Shown: piece after piece, positions 41,439 through 49,328 of the stretch
Numbering within the stretch: position 1 is the stretch's first letter
Layout of the letters: the number at the start of each line of letters is the position of its first letter
Assembly: GCF_001668675.1 (NCBI RefSeq)
Contig: NZ_LZKQ01000127.1
Location: 1-64,000 of the forward strand
DNA length: 64,000 nt
DNA from: Mycobacterium asiaticum
Lineage (GTDB): Bacteria; Actinomycetota; Actinomycetes; Mycobacteriales; Mycobacteriaceae
Reading direction: 5' to 3'
The notes under the pieces: generated by a model
Databases searched by the model: none
What the model saw: only the letters and a program-made list of their open reading frames with translations
Told to the model about the DNA's origin: nothing
Made by a program: the position numbers and the translations under genes

Positions 41439-42065
41439 ATGCCCCAACCGAGCCTGCAAGAACTTCTCGATCCTGCCACCACCGCGCTCGTGACACAGGA
41501 ATGTCAGGGCGGTGTTGTCGGCCCCCAAGCCGGTCTGCCGCTACTCGCGGAAGAAGCGCAACGCGAGGCCATTCCGAATATCGCCAAGCTACTTGCCGCC
41601 GCGAGGTCGGTACAGGTGACGGTTGTGCACTGCCTCGTTCAGCGGCGCGCCGACGGCCGAGGGTCCAACACCAATGCCCGGCTGTTCGCGGCCGGCAAAT
41701 CGTTCACGGTGGACCTCACCCCGGGCAGCCCGGGCGCGTCACTGCTGCCGGAGCTGGGTCCCGAGCCCAGCGACCTGGTCCTCACCCGCACGCACGGTGT
41801 CGGACCCATGTGCGGCACCGACCTCGACTCGGTACTGCGTAATTTGAATATCAAGACCATTGTTGGCGTTGGGGTTTCCGTCAACATCGCGATCCCGAAC
41901 CTGGTGATGGATGCGGTCAATCGCGGGTATCAATTCGTGCTGCCACGGGACGCGGTCAGCGGGTATCCGCGGGAATACGCGGAGTCGATCATCGACAACA
42001 GTCTGGCACTGCTGGCTACCGTCACCACCACGGATGCCGTGATCGACGCTTGGAACCGCAAATGA
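41439..42065 (+). CDS. Isochorismatase-like cysteine hydrolase lacking the catalytic Cys
   Basis: A 208-residue protein with the isochorismatase fold. TALVTQECQ stands where the family has a D-x-Q motif. The usual Lys segment reads LTRTHGVGPMCGTDLDSVL, and GVSVNIAIPNLVMDAV aligns with the GVATNVCV-type nucleophile elbow, putting Ala at the Cys position. All three triad residues look replaced (Asp to Glu, Lys absent, Cys to Ala). It is either a pseudoenzyme or uses other chemistry. It probably has its own leaderless promoter. Confidence 0.8.
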   Translation: MPQPSLQELLDPATTALVTQECQGGVVGPQAGLPLLAEEAQREAIPNIAKLLAAARSVQVTVVHCLVQRRADGRGSNTNARLFAAGKSFTVDLTPGSPGASLLPELGPEPSDLVLTRTHGVGPMCGTDLDSVLRNLNIKTIVGVGVSVNIAIPNLVMDAVNRGYQFVLPRDAVSGYPREYAESIIDNSLALLATVTTTDAVIDAWNRK

Positions 42066-42079
42066 TAACGTTGGTTTCC
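42064..42079. promoter_or_regulatory. Regulon palindrome, GATAAC-GTTG-GTTTCC
   Basis: It fully matches GNNAAY-N4-RTTNNC. It lies 42 bp upstream of the amidohydrolase ATG at 42122 and overlaps the end of the preceding gene. TATATT at about 42097 may be the -10 box. A weak second element GTAAAT-AGCT-ATATTC follows 23 bp on. Confidence 0.6.
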
Positions 42080-42121
42080 ACTAAGCGTAAATAGCTATAT
42101 TCGCTGCCCGGAGGAAGTGCC

Positions 42122-43315
42122 ATGCCTGCCCGTTCCCTGCCGTACCCGGTTTTCGACATCGACAACCACATGTACGAGACCACGGACGCGCTCACCAAAT
42201 ATCTGCCGAGGGAGCACCGCGGCAAGGTCGGCTATGTCGAGCTCAACGGGCGTCCCAAGCTCGTCGTCAAGGATCACATCAGCCACATGATCCCCAACCC
42301 GACGTTCGCGCGGGTCGCCAGGCCCGGCAGCGCCGAGGATTACTTCCTGGGCAACAATCCGGAAGGCCTCACCTTCCGCGAATTCATCGGTGAGGCAATG
42401 GATGTCATTCCTGCCTACCAGTTTCCGGCACCCCGGCTCGAACTGATGGACGAGTTGGGCATCGACCAGTGCGTCATGTATCCCACGCTCGCCAGTCTTA
42501 TCGAGGAGCGCACCACCGACGATGTCATCCTGACCCACGCCATCATCCATGCCCTCAACGAGTGGATGCACGAGCACTGGACGTTCAATTACCACGACCG
42601 GATCTTCGCCACCCCGGTCATCTGCCTGCCGCTGGTGGACGAGGCGATCCGGGAATTCCATTGGGGTCTGGAACGCGGCATGAAGACTTTCCTGGTCCGC
42701 CCCGCACCGGTACCGAGTCGCTTCGGCGGTTCACGTTCGATGGGCCTGCCCGAGTTCGATCCGTTCTGGGAGGAGGTCGTCAACGCAGGTCTGCCCGTGA
42801 CCATGCATGCCTCCGACAGCGGCTACCAAAAGCACCTGATGGAGTGGGAGGGCGGCGACGAGTACCTGTCCTTCAAGCCCAGCGCGCTGCGTGAGGTGGT
42901 GATGGGGCATCGGGCGATCGAGGACACCCTGGCCGCGATGATCTGCCATGGCGCGCTCACGCGGTTCCCGGACTTGAAGATCCTGTGCGTCGAGAACGGC
43001 AGCGGCTGGGTGCGCAATCTGCTCGATCAGCTCAACACCGCCTACCGAATCATGCCCAAAGAGTTCGACGAGCATCCCGTCGAGGTGTTCAAGCGCAACA
43101 TCTACATCCACCCATTCCTGGAAGACGACCTCAAGGGAATCATCGACATCATGGGCGAGGACCACGTGATGTTCGGTTCCGACTTCCCGCATCCGGAGGG
43201 CATCGGTGACCCGCTGAGCTTCGTGGACAGGCTCGACGGCCTGTCCGAGTCGGTCAAGGCGAAGATCATGGGGGGCAACGCGATTGAGCAGCTGGGGCTG
43301 AAGGTCTCGGTATGA
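42122..43315 (+). CDS. Amidohydrolase-2 family metal-dependent hydrolase (paralog 4)
   Basis: A 397-residue TIM-barrel protein with FDIDNHMYET near residue 9, TMHASDSGYQ, FPDLKILCVENGSGW and FGSDFPHPEG. It is clearly the closest paralog of the gene at 33144; both start DxDNHMYETxDAxTxYLP and share the segment EERT then LTHAI. GGAGGAAG lies about 6 bases before the ATG. Its stop overlaps the MaoC start (ATGA), coupling hydrolysis to a hydratase. Confidence 0.88.
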   Translation: MPARSLPYPVFDIDNHMYETTDALTKYLPREHRGKVGYVELNGRPKLVVKDHISHMIPNPTFARVARPGSAEDYFLGNNPEGLTFREFIGEAMDVIPAYQFPAPRLELMDELGIDQCVMYPTLASLIEERTTDDVILTHAIIHALNEWMHEHWTFNYHDRIFATPVICLPLVDEAIREFHWGLERGMKTFLVRPAPVPSRFGGSRSMGLPEFDPFWEEVVNAGLPVTMHASDSGYQKHLMEWEGGDEYLSFKPSALREVVMGHRAIEDTLAAMICHGALTRFPDLKILCVENGSGWVRNLLDQLNTAYRIMPKEFDEHPVEVFKRNIYIHPFLEDDLKGIIDIMGEDHVMFGSDFPHPEGIGDPLSFVDRLDGLSESVKAKIMGGNAIEQLGLKVSV

Positions 43316-43779
43316 GCTTGGGCGTTGCGAAGGTTTACGACGGGATCGACGCCTTCGAAGCGCACGTCGGCGAACACCTGGGCTACAGCGACTGGCGTCG
43401 AGTCACCCAACAGGAGATCGATCTGTTCGCCGAAGCGACCGGTGACCGCCAATGGATCCATGTCGATCCGGAGAAGGCGGCAACCGGGCCCTACGGCAAG
43501 ACGATCGCGCACGGCTACCTGACCCTGTCGTTGGTTCCGGTTCTGGTGCAACAGATCTATCGTGTGTCGGGACTGTCGATGCAGGTGAACTACGGATCCG
43601 ACAAGCTACGGTTTCCGGCTCCCGTGCCGGTCGACTCGCGCATCAGGGCAGGCGCGGAGCTGCTCAAGGTGGAGCGCAATGACAAGGGCGGCCGCGCCAC
43701 CGTGCGGGTCACCGTCGAGGTGGAAGGCTCCGACCGCCCGGCCTGTGTCGTCGACACCATCGCCGCGATGGTGAGTTAG
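43312..43779 (+). CDS. MaoC family dehydratase (R-hydratase type)
   Basis: A 155-residue single hotdog-fold hydratase. The hydratase-2 signature is complete: TQQEIDLFAEATGDRQWIHVDPEKAA carries the catalytic Asp and His, with GKTIAHGYLTLSL following. It hydrates trans-2-enoyl-CoA to the R-3-hydroxy ester. It overlaps the upstream amidohydrolase by 4 bp, and its stop overlaps the convergent fused CoA-transferase gene by 4 bp. Confidence 0.93.
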   Translation: MSLGVAKVYDGIDAFEAHVGEHLGYSDWRRVTQQEIDLFAEATGDRQWIHVDPEKAATGPYGKTIAHGYLTLSLVPVLVQQIYRVSGLSMQVNYGSDKLRFPAPVPVDSRIRAGAELLKVERNDKGGRATVRVTVEVEGSDRPACVVDTIAAMVS

Positions 43780-46172
43780 GCGTTCAGTACGCGCTCACCG
43801 ATCACCTGTTGCCGGCGCAACGCCTCAATCTGTTCAGCGGAAAGGCCCAGCGCCGCCAAGACCTGCGCGTTGTGCTGGCCGAGGGTTGGCGCCGCCGAGC
43901 GGTGATGTCCACCGGTACCCGGCGAGATTCGAAAAGGCCAGCCCGGGAAGCGATGTTGCCCGGTTATCGGATGCTCCAGGTCCTGGTAATAACCGCGCGC
44001 TTCGAGCTGATCGACGTCGTACATGCGGCCAGACGTGAGCAGTCGTGCCGCCGGCACGCCTCGCCGCACGAGCGCCGCTTCCAACTCGTCAGGGCGTTGC
44101 GTTCGGGTCCACTGGGCGACCGTCTCGTCAAACGCGTCGTGGTTACTCAGCCGCGCCGTTGGCGTGGCGAAGCGCGGGTCGTTCTGCAGCGCATCCTGTC
44201 CCATGGCATCCAGGACCGCGTGCCAGTCGGCGTCGTCGCGTACCGACACGGCGACCCACTCGTCCTCGATGCTGGTCGGATAGACACCCTGGGCGTAGCT
44301 GCGGTGCCGATTCCCCTCGCGCGGGCGGACCTTCCCGGTCAGCGAGTACTCGATAACCGGCTCAGCCGTCACCGCCGCGCCGGTTTCCACCTGCGCGACC
44401 TCGATGAGCTGGCCTTCGCCGGTACGCTTCCGGTGCTCGAGCGCGGCGAGCAGCGCGACCGCCGCGTGCACACCCGCGATGGGATCCGCGGGGCCCTGCA
44501 GATTGCACGGCGGGCCGTCCGGATAGCCGGTGGCGGCCGACATGCCGGACACCTGTTCGATGTTCAGCGCCCAGCCCACGTAATCGCGCCACGGCCCGGC
44601 CAATCCGAAACCGGGCATGCGCACCATGATCACGTCCGGATTCACCTGAGTGAGGGATTCGTAATCCAGGCCGAACTGCTCGACCACTCGCGGCGAGAAG
44701 TTCTCCACCACCACATCAGCTTCGGCCGCAAGGCGCAGTGCCAATTCGCGGCCGGTGGCCGAGGCAAGATCCAGAGTGATATCACGCTTGTTCAGGTTGG
44801 TGCCCTGCCAGAGCGGCCCCCGCTCGTACCAGTCATCCCCTTGGCGCAACAGCGCGCCCGAAAAGCGGTGTCCGTCCGGGCGCTGGATGGACTCGACCTT
44901 GACCACATCCGCCCCGAAGGCACCCAGGTAGCACGTCAAGTACGCGCCCGCCCAGAACGTGCTCAGGTCGAAGACTTTCAGACCCGCGAACGGCAGGGAA
45001 TCGCGGGCATCGTCGGCAGGTTCCGGCCGGACATCGCGCTGCGGCCAATCCTGCGGCTTGCCCAGCGTCCGGGCGGGCGCTGGAAGCGGCGGCGCGACAG
45101 GCGTTTTGGATAGGCGGAACGCCGGTCCCGGACGGGCGAATCGCCACGTTTCACCACCCGCCTCGACGAAAAATCCCCGCTCCGCGTACTGCGGACACGC
45201 CATGATGGTGTCTCCCGCGGAGACCGGCGCCGCGGGGATCCGCATTGCCTGGCTGAGCTCCACCAGATCCGCGACCGTCATCGCATCGAAAAACGGTTGG
45301 GCTTTGGCGAAGAATTCGTCGCGCTCGGGGCCCCCGAGCATGATCGCGAGCTGCAGCTCACCGAACTCCGGCAAGCCGACCATTGCGCACACGTCGAGCC
45401 AATGCTGTCCGGTGAGGCAGTTGATCCCGATCCAGCCATCAGCGGCACGCACGATGCCCAGCATCGGTGCCGCCTTGGAATTGGTCGGCAGGCCAAGGCT
45501 TTTCAACCGGGCGGCCATCAGCATGGGATATGGCAGCGTCGACAGCAGTGACTCGAACATCGAGACATCGACCTCGACCATGCGGCGCTGGGTCGCGGCG
45601 GCGGTCCGCAACGCCGTCAATCCGCCGAGTGCCGCATATGCTCCGGCGATGTATTCCGGGATCCGGGCACCTGCCTGCACGGGCGGCCGGTCCGGCTCAC
45701 GGACGTTGACCCAGCCGGACGCGGCCTGCAGGGTCAGCGAAGTCATCTCCCGGTCCCGTAGCGGGCCGTCCTGCCCGAAGTTCGAGATTCGGACCACAAC
45801 CAAGCCCGGGTTGCTGCGCAGCAACGAGTTCCGGTCCAGGCCGAAGCTTGCCCGCGCGGGTGCATTCGGCGGCAGGTTCTCGACCAGCATGTCCGCCCCC
45901 GCGATGATCTCCCGAACCGCGGCGGCCTCGCTCTGCAATGCGGCATCCACGGTGCACCCGCGCTTGCCGGCATTGAGGTACTCGAAGAGCCCGCTGCGTT
46001 CGGGATCCGGCGTGCCGGATGGGAACGGTCCCCACTGTCGCAGCGGGTCGCCTGGCGCCGGTTCGATTTTGCACACATCGGCACCGAGGTCGACGAGCAG
46101 TTTCGTGCAGTACGGACCGGCGATCTCGGTGGCTATCTCTACCACGCGCAAGCCCGTGAGCGGCTGATTCAT
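43776..46172 (-). CDS. Fused double CaiB/BaiF (family III) CoA-transferase
   Basis: A 798-residue protein made of two family III CoA-transferase units: residues about 5-385 (LRVVEIATEIAGPYCTKLL) and about 405-790 (LKVFDLSTFWAGAYLTCYL). The Asp that carries the acyl group in family III enzymes is expected before a Gly-rich helix. The second half has ADPIAGVHAAVALLAAL with Asp, but the first has PEYIAGAYAALGG with Glu. So the first unit may be structural. ATG 46172 lies 5 bp after the P450 stop; an extension to 46217 is rejected. It transfers CoA between acids without ATP. Confidence 0.9.
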   Translation of the reverse strand: MNQPLTGLRVVEIATEIAGPYCTKLLVDLGADVCKIEPAPGDPLRQWGPFPSGTPDPERSGLFEYLNAGKRGCTVDAALQSEAAAVREIIAGADMLVENLPPNAPARASFGLDRNSLLRSNPGLVVVRISNFGQDGPLRDREMTSLTLQAASGWVNVREPDRPPVQAGARIPEYIAGAYAALGGLTALRTAAATQRRMVEVDVSMFESLLSTLPYPMLMAARLKSLGLPTNSKAAPMLGIVRAADGWIGINCLTGQHWLDVCAMVGLPEFGELQLAIMLGGPERDEFFAKAQPFFDAMTVADLVELSQAMRIPAAPVSAGDTIMACPQYAERGFFVEAGGETWRFARPGPAFRLSKTPVAPPLPAPARTLGKPQDWPQRDVRPEPADDARDSLPFAGLKVFDLSTFWAGAYLTCYLGAFGADVVKVESIQRPDGHRFSGALLRQGDDWYERGPLWQGTNLNKRDITLDLASATGRELALRLAAEADVVVENFSPRVVEQFGLDYESLTQVNPDVIMVRMPGFGLAGPWRDYVGWALNIEQVSGMSAATGYPDGPPCNLQGPADPIAGVHAAVALLAALEHRKRTGEGQLIEVAQVETGAAVTAEPVIEYSLTGKVRPREGNRHRSYAQGVYPTSIEDEWVAVSVRDDADWHAVLDAMGQDALQNDPRFATPTARLSNHDAFDETVAQWTRTQRPDELEAALVRRGVPAARLLTSGRMYDVDQLEARGYYQDLEHPITGQHRFPGWPFRISPGTGGHHRSAAPTLGQHNAQVLAALGLSAEQIEALRRQQVIGERVLNA

Positions 46173-46177
46173 CCGAG

Positions 46178-47410
46178 TCAGCCCCGCCTGCGAATCGGCA
46201 CGTTCGCCCAACCACACACGTTCGACATCGCGACGCGTCGCAAACCGCTGCGGTCGACTTCGTAGTCAGGGACCAGATCCAGCAACGCCTCCAGTGCGAT
46301 GCGGCTTTCCATTCGCGCCAGCGCGGCACCCAGACAGCTGTGCACTCCGTAACCGAACGCCAGATTGAACCCCATTCTTCGGTCACGGTCGATGTCCAGC
46401 CGGTCGGGATCGGGAAACATCCGCTCGTCACGCGTTGCTGAACCGGTGACCAGTAGCACGGCGGCACCTTCCGGGATCGTGGTGTCGTGCAACGTTACAT
46501 CGCGCGTGGCGGTTCGGATTTGGTACTGAGAGGGCGCCTCGTAGCGCAGCAACTCCTCGATTGCCGCGGGAATCCTGCTGCGGTCCGCTCGCAACTTCTG
46601 CCACTGGTCGGGAAAGTCGGCGAACGCGACCATGGCGTTGCCCACCAGCTTGGTCACCGTTTCGGCCCCAGCTCCGCCGAGCATGGTGGCAAAGCCGGTG
46701 ATATCCACATCCGTGAGCTTCTCAATGTGACCATCGCGTTCGATCTCGGTCTCGATGAGCCGACTGATCATATCGTCCTGCGGTGCGGCGCGACGTTGCT
46801 GAACGAGGTTGTAATAGTAGATACCGGTCTGCACCGATGCCTCGTAACCCGTTGCTGGAATGGCGATTTCACCGGGGCGTCGTTCGAGCAGGAGATCCAG
46901 CCAGAGGCGTATCTGCTCGCGGTCCTGTTTGGGCACGCCGAGCATCGTGGTGATGACCTCGTTCGGGAACAGCGCCGAGAACTCGGCCACCACGTCGAAG
47001 GAACGGGGATCGATCGCCTCGATGCGTTCGTAAACCTTCTCCCGCACCATGTCTTCCAGCGCAGCGATGGCACGGGGCGTGAAAACGTTGCTCACCAGCC
47101 TGCGCATCTTCTGATGCTCCGGCGGGTCCATCGAGATGATCACCTTCGGTACCGGGATCGCGTTGTCATGGGCCTTGACCATGTCGAGCGTGGCGCCCTT
47201 GGCAGAGGAATAGGTTTGGTGATCCTTGGTGGCCGGCGCCACGTCGTCGTACCGCGTCAGGGCCCAGAAATCCCATTTGTCGTTGTAGTACACGGGTGCT
47301 TCATCCCGGAGGCGCCGATAGGTTTCGAACGCTCCGTTGAAGAAGTCATCAGAAAAAGGATCGAACACCAGGCGTTCATCGGAAACGGTCGTCGGCCTCG
47401 GCGCGCTCAC
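46178..47410 (-). CDS. Cytochrome P450 (1)
   Basis: A 410-residue bacterial P450. The I-helix GGAGAET is at residues 245-251, ExxR is Glu286-Arg289 and the haem loop FGYGVHSCLG has Cys359. A typical FDPFSDDFF start follows a short Ala/Pro/Thr N-terminus. The I-helix has Ala-Glu-Thr at the usual acid-alcohol pair. GTG 47410 overlaps the stop of the CaiB gene upstream (GTGA); a longer frame to 47629 is rejected. It lies between two CoA-transferase genes, so it may oxidise a substrate that is handed to CoA. Confidence 0.93.
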   Translation of the reverse strand: MSAPRPTTVSDERLVFDPFSDDFFNGAFETYRRLRDEAPVYYNDKWDFWALTRYDDVAPATKDHQTYSSAKGATLDMVKAHDNAIPVPKVIISMDPPEHQKMRRLVSNVFTPRAIAALEDMVREKVYERIEAIDPRSFDVVAEFSALFPNEVITTMLGVPKQDREQIRLWLDLLLERRPGEIAIPATGYEASVQTGIYYYNLVQQRRAAPQDDMISRLIETEIERDGHIEKLTDVDITGFATMLGGAGAETVTKLVGNAMVAFADFPDQWQKLRADRSRIPAAIEELLRYEAPSQYQIRTATRDVTLHDTTIPEGAAVLLVTGSATRDERMFPDPDRLDIDRDRRMGFNLAFGYGVHSCLGAALARMESRIALEALLDLVPDYEVDRSGLRRVAMSNVCGWANVPIRRRG

Positions 47411-48639
47411 AGGATTGCTCCGGACTCTTTGTAGTTCACGATGGTGTCCCAATCCAAGCCGGCCTCCATCAACACCTCCTCGGTGTGCTGGCCGTGTTCG
47501 GGCGCGCCGGGAGCGACGACGGACTGTTCGTCGAACTGGACCGGGTTGCATGGCAGGGAAAAGGGCGCGCCGCTCATTGTGGTTGTGTGCGCAATGTAAC
47601 CGTTGGCGGTCACCGCGGGGTCCCGGCACAGCTCCCCCGGCGTCTGGACGACACCCCAGGCGCCGGACAGGTCAGCCAGTCGCGTACGCCACTCGGCAAG
47701 AGTATGACGCGCAAAGGCCTCGTCCATCAGCGAAATGAGCTCACCGCGGTTCGCGAATCGCGAAGCGGGATCGGCGAATCTGGGGTCGTCGATCAACTCG
47801 GGCAGGCCGATGGCACGCATTGCCTCTGGATAGAACTTGTCGAGTTGCAGCATCATCAACTGCACGCAGCGGCCGTCACTGGTGCGATAGGTGCCAACGA
47901 GCGGGTTCGGCGCATCGGCGTGGCCGAACTTCGGGATCGAGCTGCCCCCGTGCAGCTGGCTCACCGCGACATCGGGGCTGAGGTTCCAGGCAGCCAGGCC
48001 GAGAAGAGAGACGTCAACGATCGATCCTCGACCAGTGGTCGCCTTCCTGTACAACGCGGCGGCGATCCCGCCGGCGATCGTCATCCCTCCCAGCAGATCA
48101 CCGAAGGCGGGACGCGAGCGCACCAGATCCTCGGCGTCCTCGGTCAGGACGGTCGCGATACCACCACGCGCCCAGTACGAGACGCCGTCATAGCCGGGCG
48201 TGTCGGCATCGGGCCCCTTCGGACCGTGCCCCGAACCGCGCACGTAGACGATGTCGGGGTTGGCAGCCCGGATGTCGTCGACATCGATGCCCAGCTTCTT
48301 GCGGCGGCTGGGCAGATAGCTGGTCAGAAACACGTCGCAGGTTGCGGCGAGGCGCCGGATGACCTCCTGACCGCCCGGCGTACCCAGGTCGACGCCAATG
48401 GATTTCTTGCCCCGGTTGGGGATTTCGATCATGTAGTTCACCGCACGCGTGCCCGCATCCACGATGCCCATGGTCACCAGACCACGTTGTGGATCACCGC
48501 CGGTGCGTGGCTCCACCTTGATGACCTCGGCGCCCCACTCCGCCAGCACCGCACCGGCCGAGGGCACGAAGGTCCAAGCGGCAACTTCCAAGACCCGGAC
48601 CCCGCTGAGTACTTTGTCGCCGGAAATGTCGACCTCCAC
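47407..48639 (-). CDS. CaiB/BaiF (family III) CoA-transferase
   Basis: A 410-residue single-unit family III CoA-transferase with VLEVAAWTFVPSAGAVLAEWGAEVIKVEP, of which AEWGAEVIKVEP is the typical N-terminal pattern, then GSGHGPKGPDADTPGYDG and PAFGDLLGGMTIAGGIAAAL with the nucleophilic Asp. GTG 48639 lies 4 bp after the palindrome at 48644-48659, so the palindrome covers the promoter. It leads the P450 and fused CoA-transferase genes in a three-gene operon. Confidence 0.9.
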   Translation of the reverse strand: MEVDISGDKVLSGVRVLEVAAWTFVPSAGAVLAEWGAEVIKVEPRTGGDPQRGLVTMGIVDAGTRAVNYMIEIPNRGKKSIGVDLGTPGGQEVIRRLAATCDVFLTSYLPSRRKKLGIDVDDIRAANPDIVYVRGSGHGPKGPDADTPGYDGVSYWARGGIATVLTEDAEDLVRSRPAFGDLLGGMTIAGGIAAALYRKATTGRGSIVDVSLLGLAAWNLSPDVAVSQLHGGSSIPKFGHADAPNPLVGTYRTSDGRCVQLMMLQLDKFYPEAMRAIGLPELIDDPRFADPASRFANRGELISLMDEAFARHTLAEWRTRLADLSGAWGVVQTPGELCRDPAVTANGYIAHTTTMSGAPFSLPCNPVQFDEQSVVAPGAPEHGQHTEEVLMEAGLDWDTIVNYKESGAIL

Positions 48640-48643
48640 TAAT

Positions 48644-48659
48644 GAGAATGGCAATTCTA
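48644..48659. promoter_or_regulatory. Regulon palindrome, GAGAAT-GGCA-ATTCTA
   Basis: It has 5 of 6 symmetric pairs, with one mismatch to the consensus at the last base. It lies 4 bp before the CaiB start. On the minus strand TAGAAT within it is a likely -10 box, so binding would occlude the promoter. Confidence 0.65.
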
Positions 48660-48682
48660 CGTTGATCGTATCGGGTTACCAC

Positions 48683-49252
48683 TCAGGGCCGCCGTGATAG
48701 CCGCTGAGGCTGGGCGGGGTCTCCGGCGGCCCAGAACGCACGCCAAGTCGGCATCCGGTCGGGCATAGCCGCGCGCAGCTGAACATCGGCCGGCCACCGG
48801 ATGAACTCTGGCCCAGGGCGCTCGGTGACGTCGACCGAATACCAGGGATGCTCTCGCCGCCTGACGAAACACCACTGCTCGTCGCGCCGTTCGTAGACAT
48901 CGTCGTAGCGCATCGTGATGACATACCATCCGTCGCCGTCCTCGTGTTCGGCTCGGCAGTAGACTGATCCGGTGGCGCGATCGGCACTGTCGAAAGCGAA
49001 TTGGTGACCGCAGACGAGGTGGATGCTGCGATAGAAACGCCTCAGGATGCCGTCGTACCAGCGTTTGAGCGCATCCCTGCCTCGTCCTTGCGCGCCCGCC
49101 TCGACGTCATCGACAAATAACGCCACCAAGGCATCCAGATCACGTGCGTCCAAAGCCATCGCGTATCGGCTGGGCAGCTGACTGATAGCCAGGCTTGACT
49201 CGACCCGGTCGACTCGGTCGACGGCCGCGGGATTGCCTGATTGGGTCGACAC
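48683..49252 (-). CDS. SnoaL-like / NTF2-fold protein
   Basis: A 189-residue protein with the SnoaL_4 pattern: AISQLPSRYAMALDARDLDALVALFVDD, of which YAMALDARDLDAL is the helix signature, then HLVCGHQFAF, GWYVITMRYDDVYERRDEQW and a tail with PTWRAFWAAGDP. Its organisation matches the protein at 2335. Enzymatic role unknown; a small hydratase, dehydratase or isomerase for a ring intermediate is possible. GTG 49252 faces the divergent ligase over the perfect palindrome at 49283. Confidence 0.78.
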   Translation of the reverse strand: MSTQSGNPAAVDRVDRVESSLAISQLPSRYAMALDARDLDALVALFVDDVEAGAQGRGRDALKRWYDGILRRFYRSIHLVCGHQFAFDSADRATGSVYCRAEHEDGDGWYVITMRYDDVYERRDEQWCFVRRREHPWYSVDVTERPGPEFIRWPADVQLRAAMPDRMPTWRAFWAAGDPAQPQRLSRRP

Positions 49253-49282
49253 CGGGATCAGTGTAGCCCGGCGTCGCAGAGC

Positions 49283-49298
49283 GAGAACCGGAGTTCTC
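49283..49298. promoter_or_regulatory. Perfect regulon palindrome, GAGAAC-CGGA-GTTCTC
   Basis: All 6 arm pairs are complementary, and it fully matches the consensus. It lies between the SnoaL gene (start 49252) and the ligase (start 49329). TACTATCCTG follows after 15 bases on the plus strand, as at 39268. Confidence 0.78.
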
Positions 49299-49328
49299 GT
49301 ATTGGGACAAGGCTACTATCCTGCGCGT

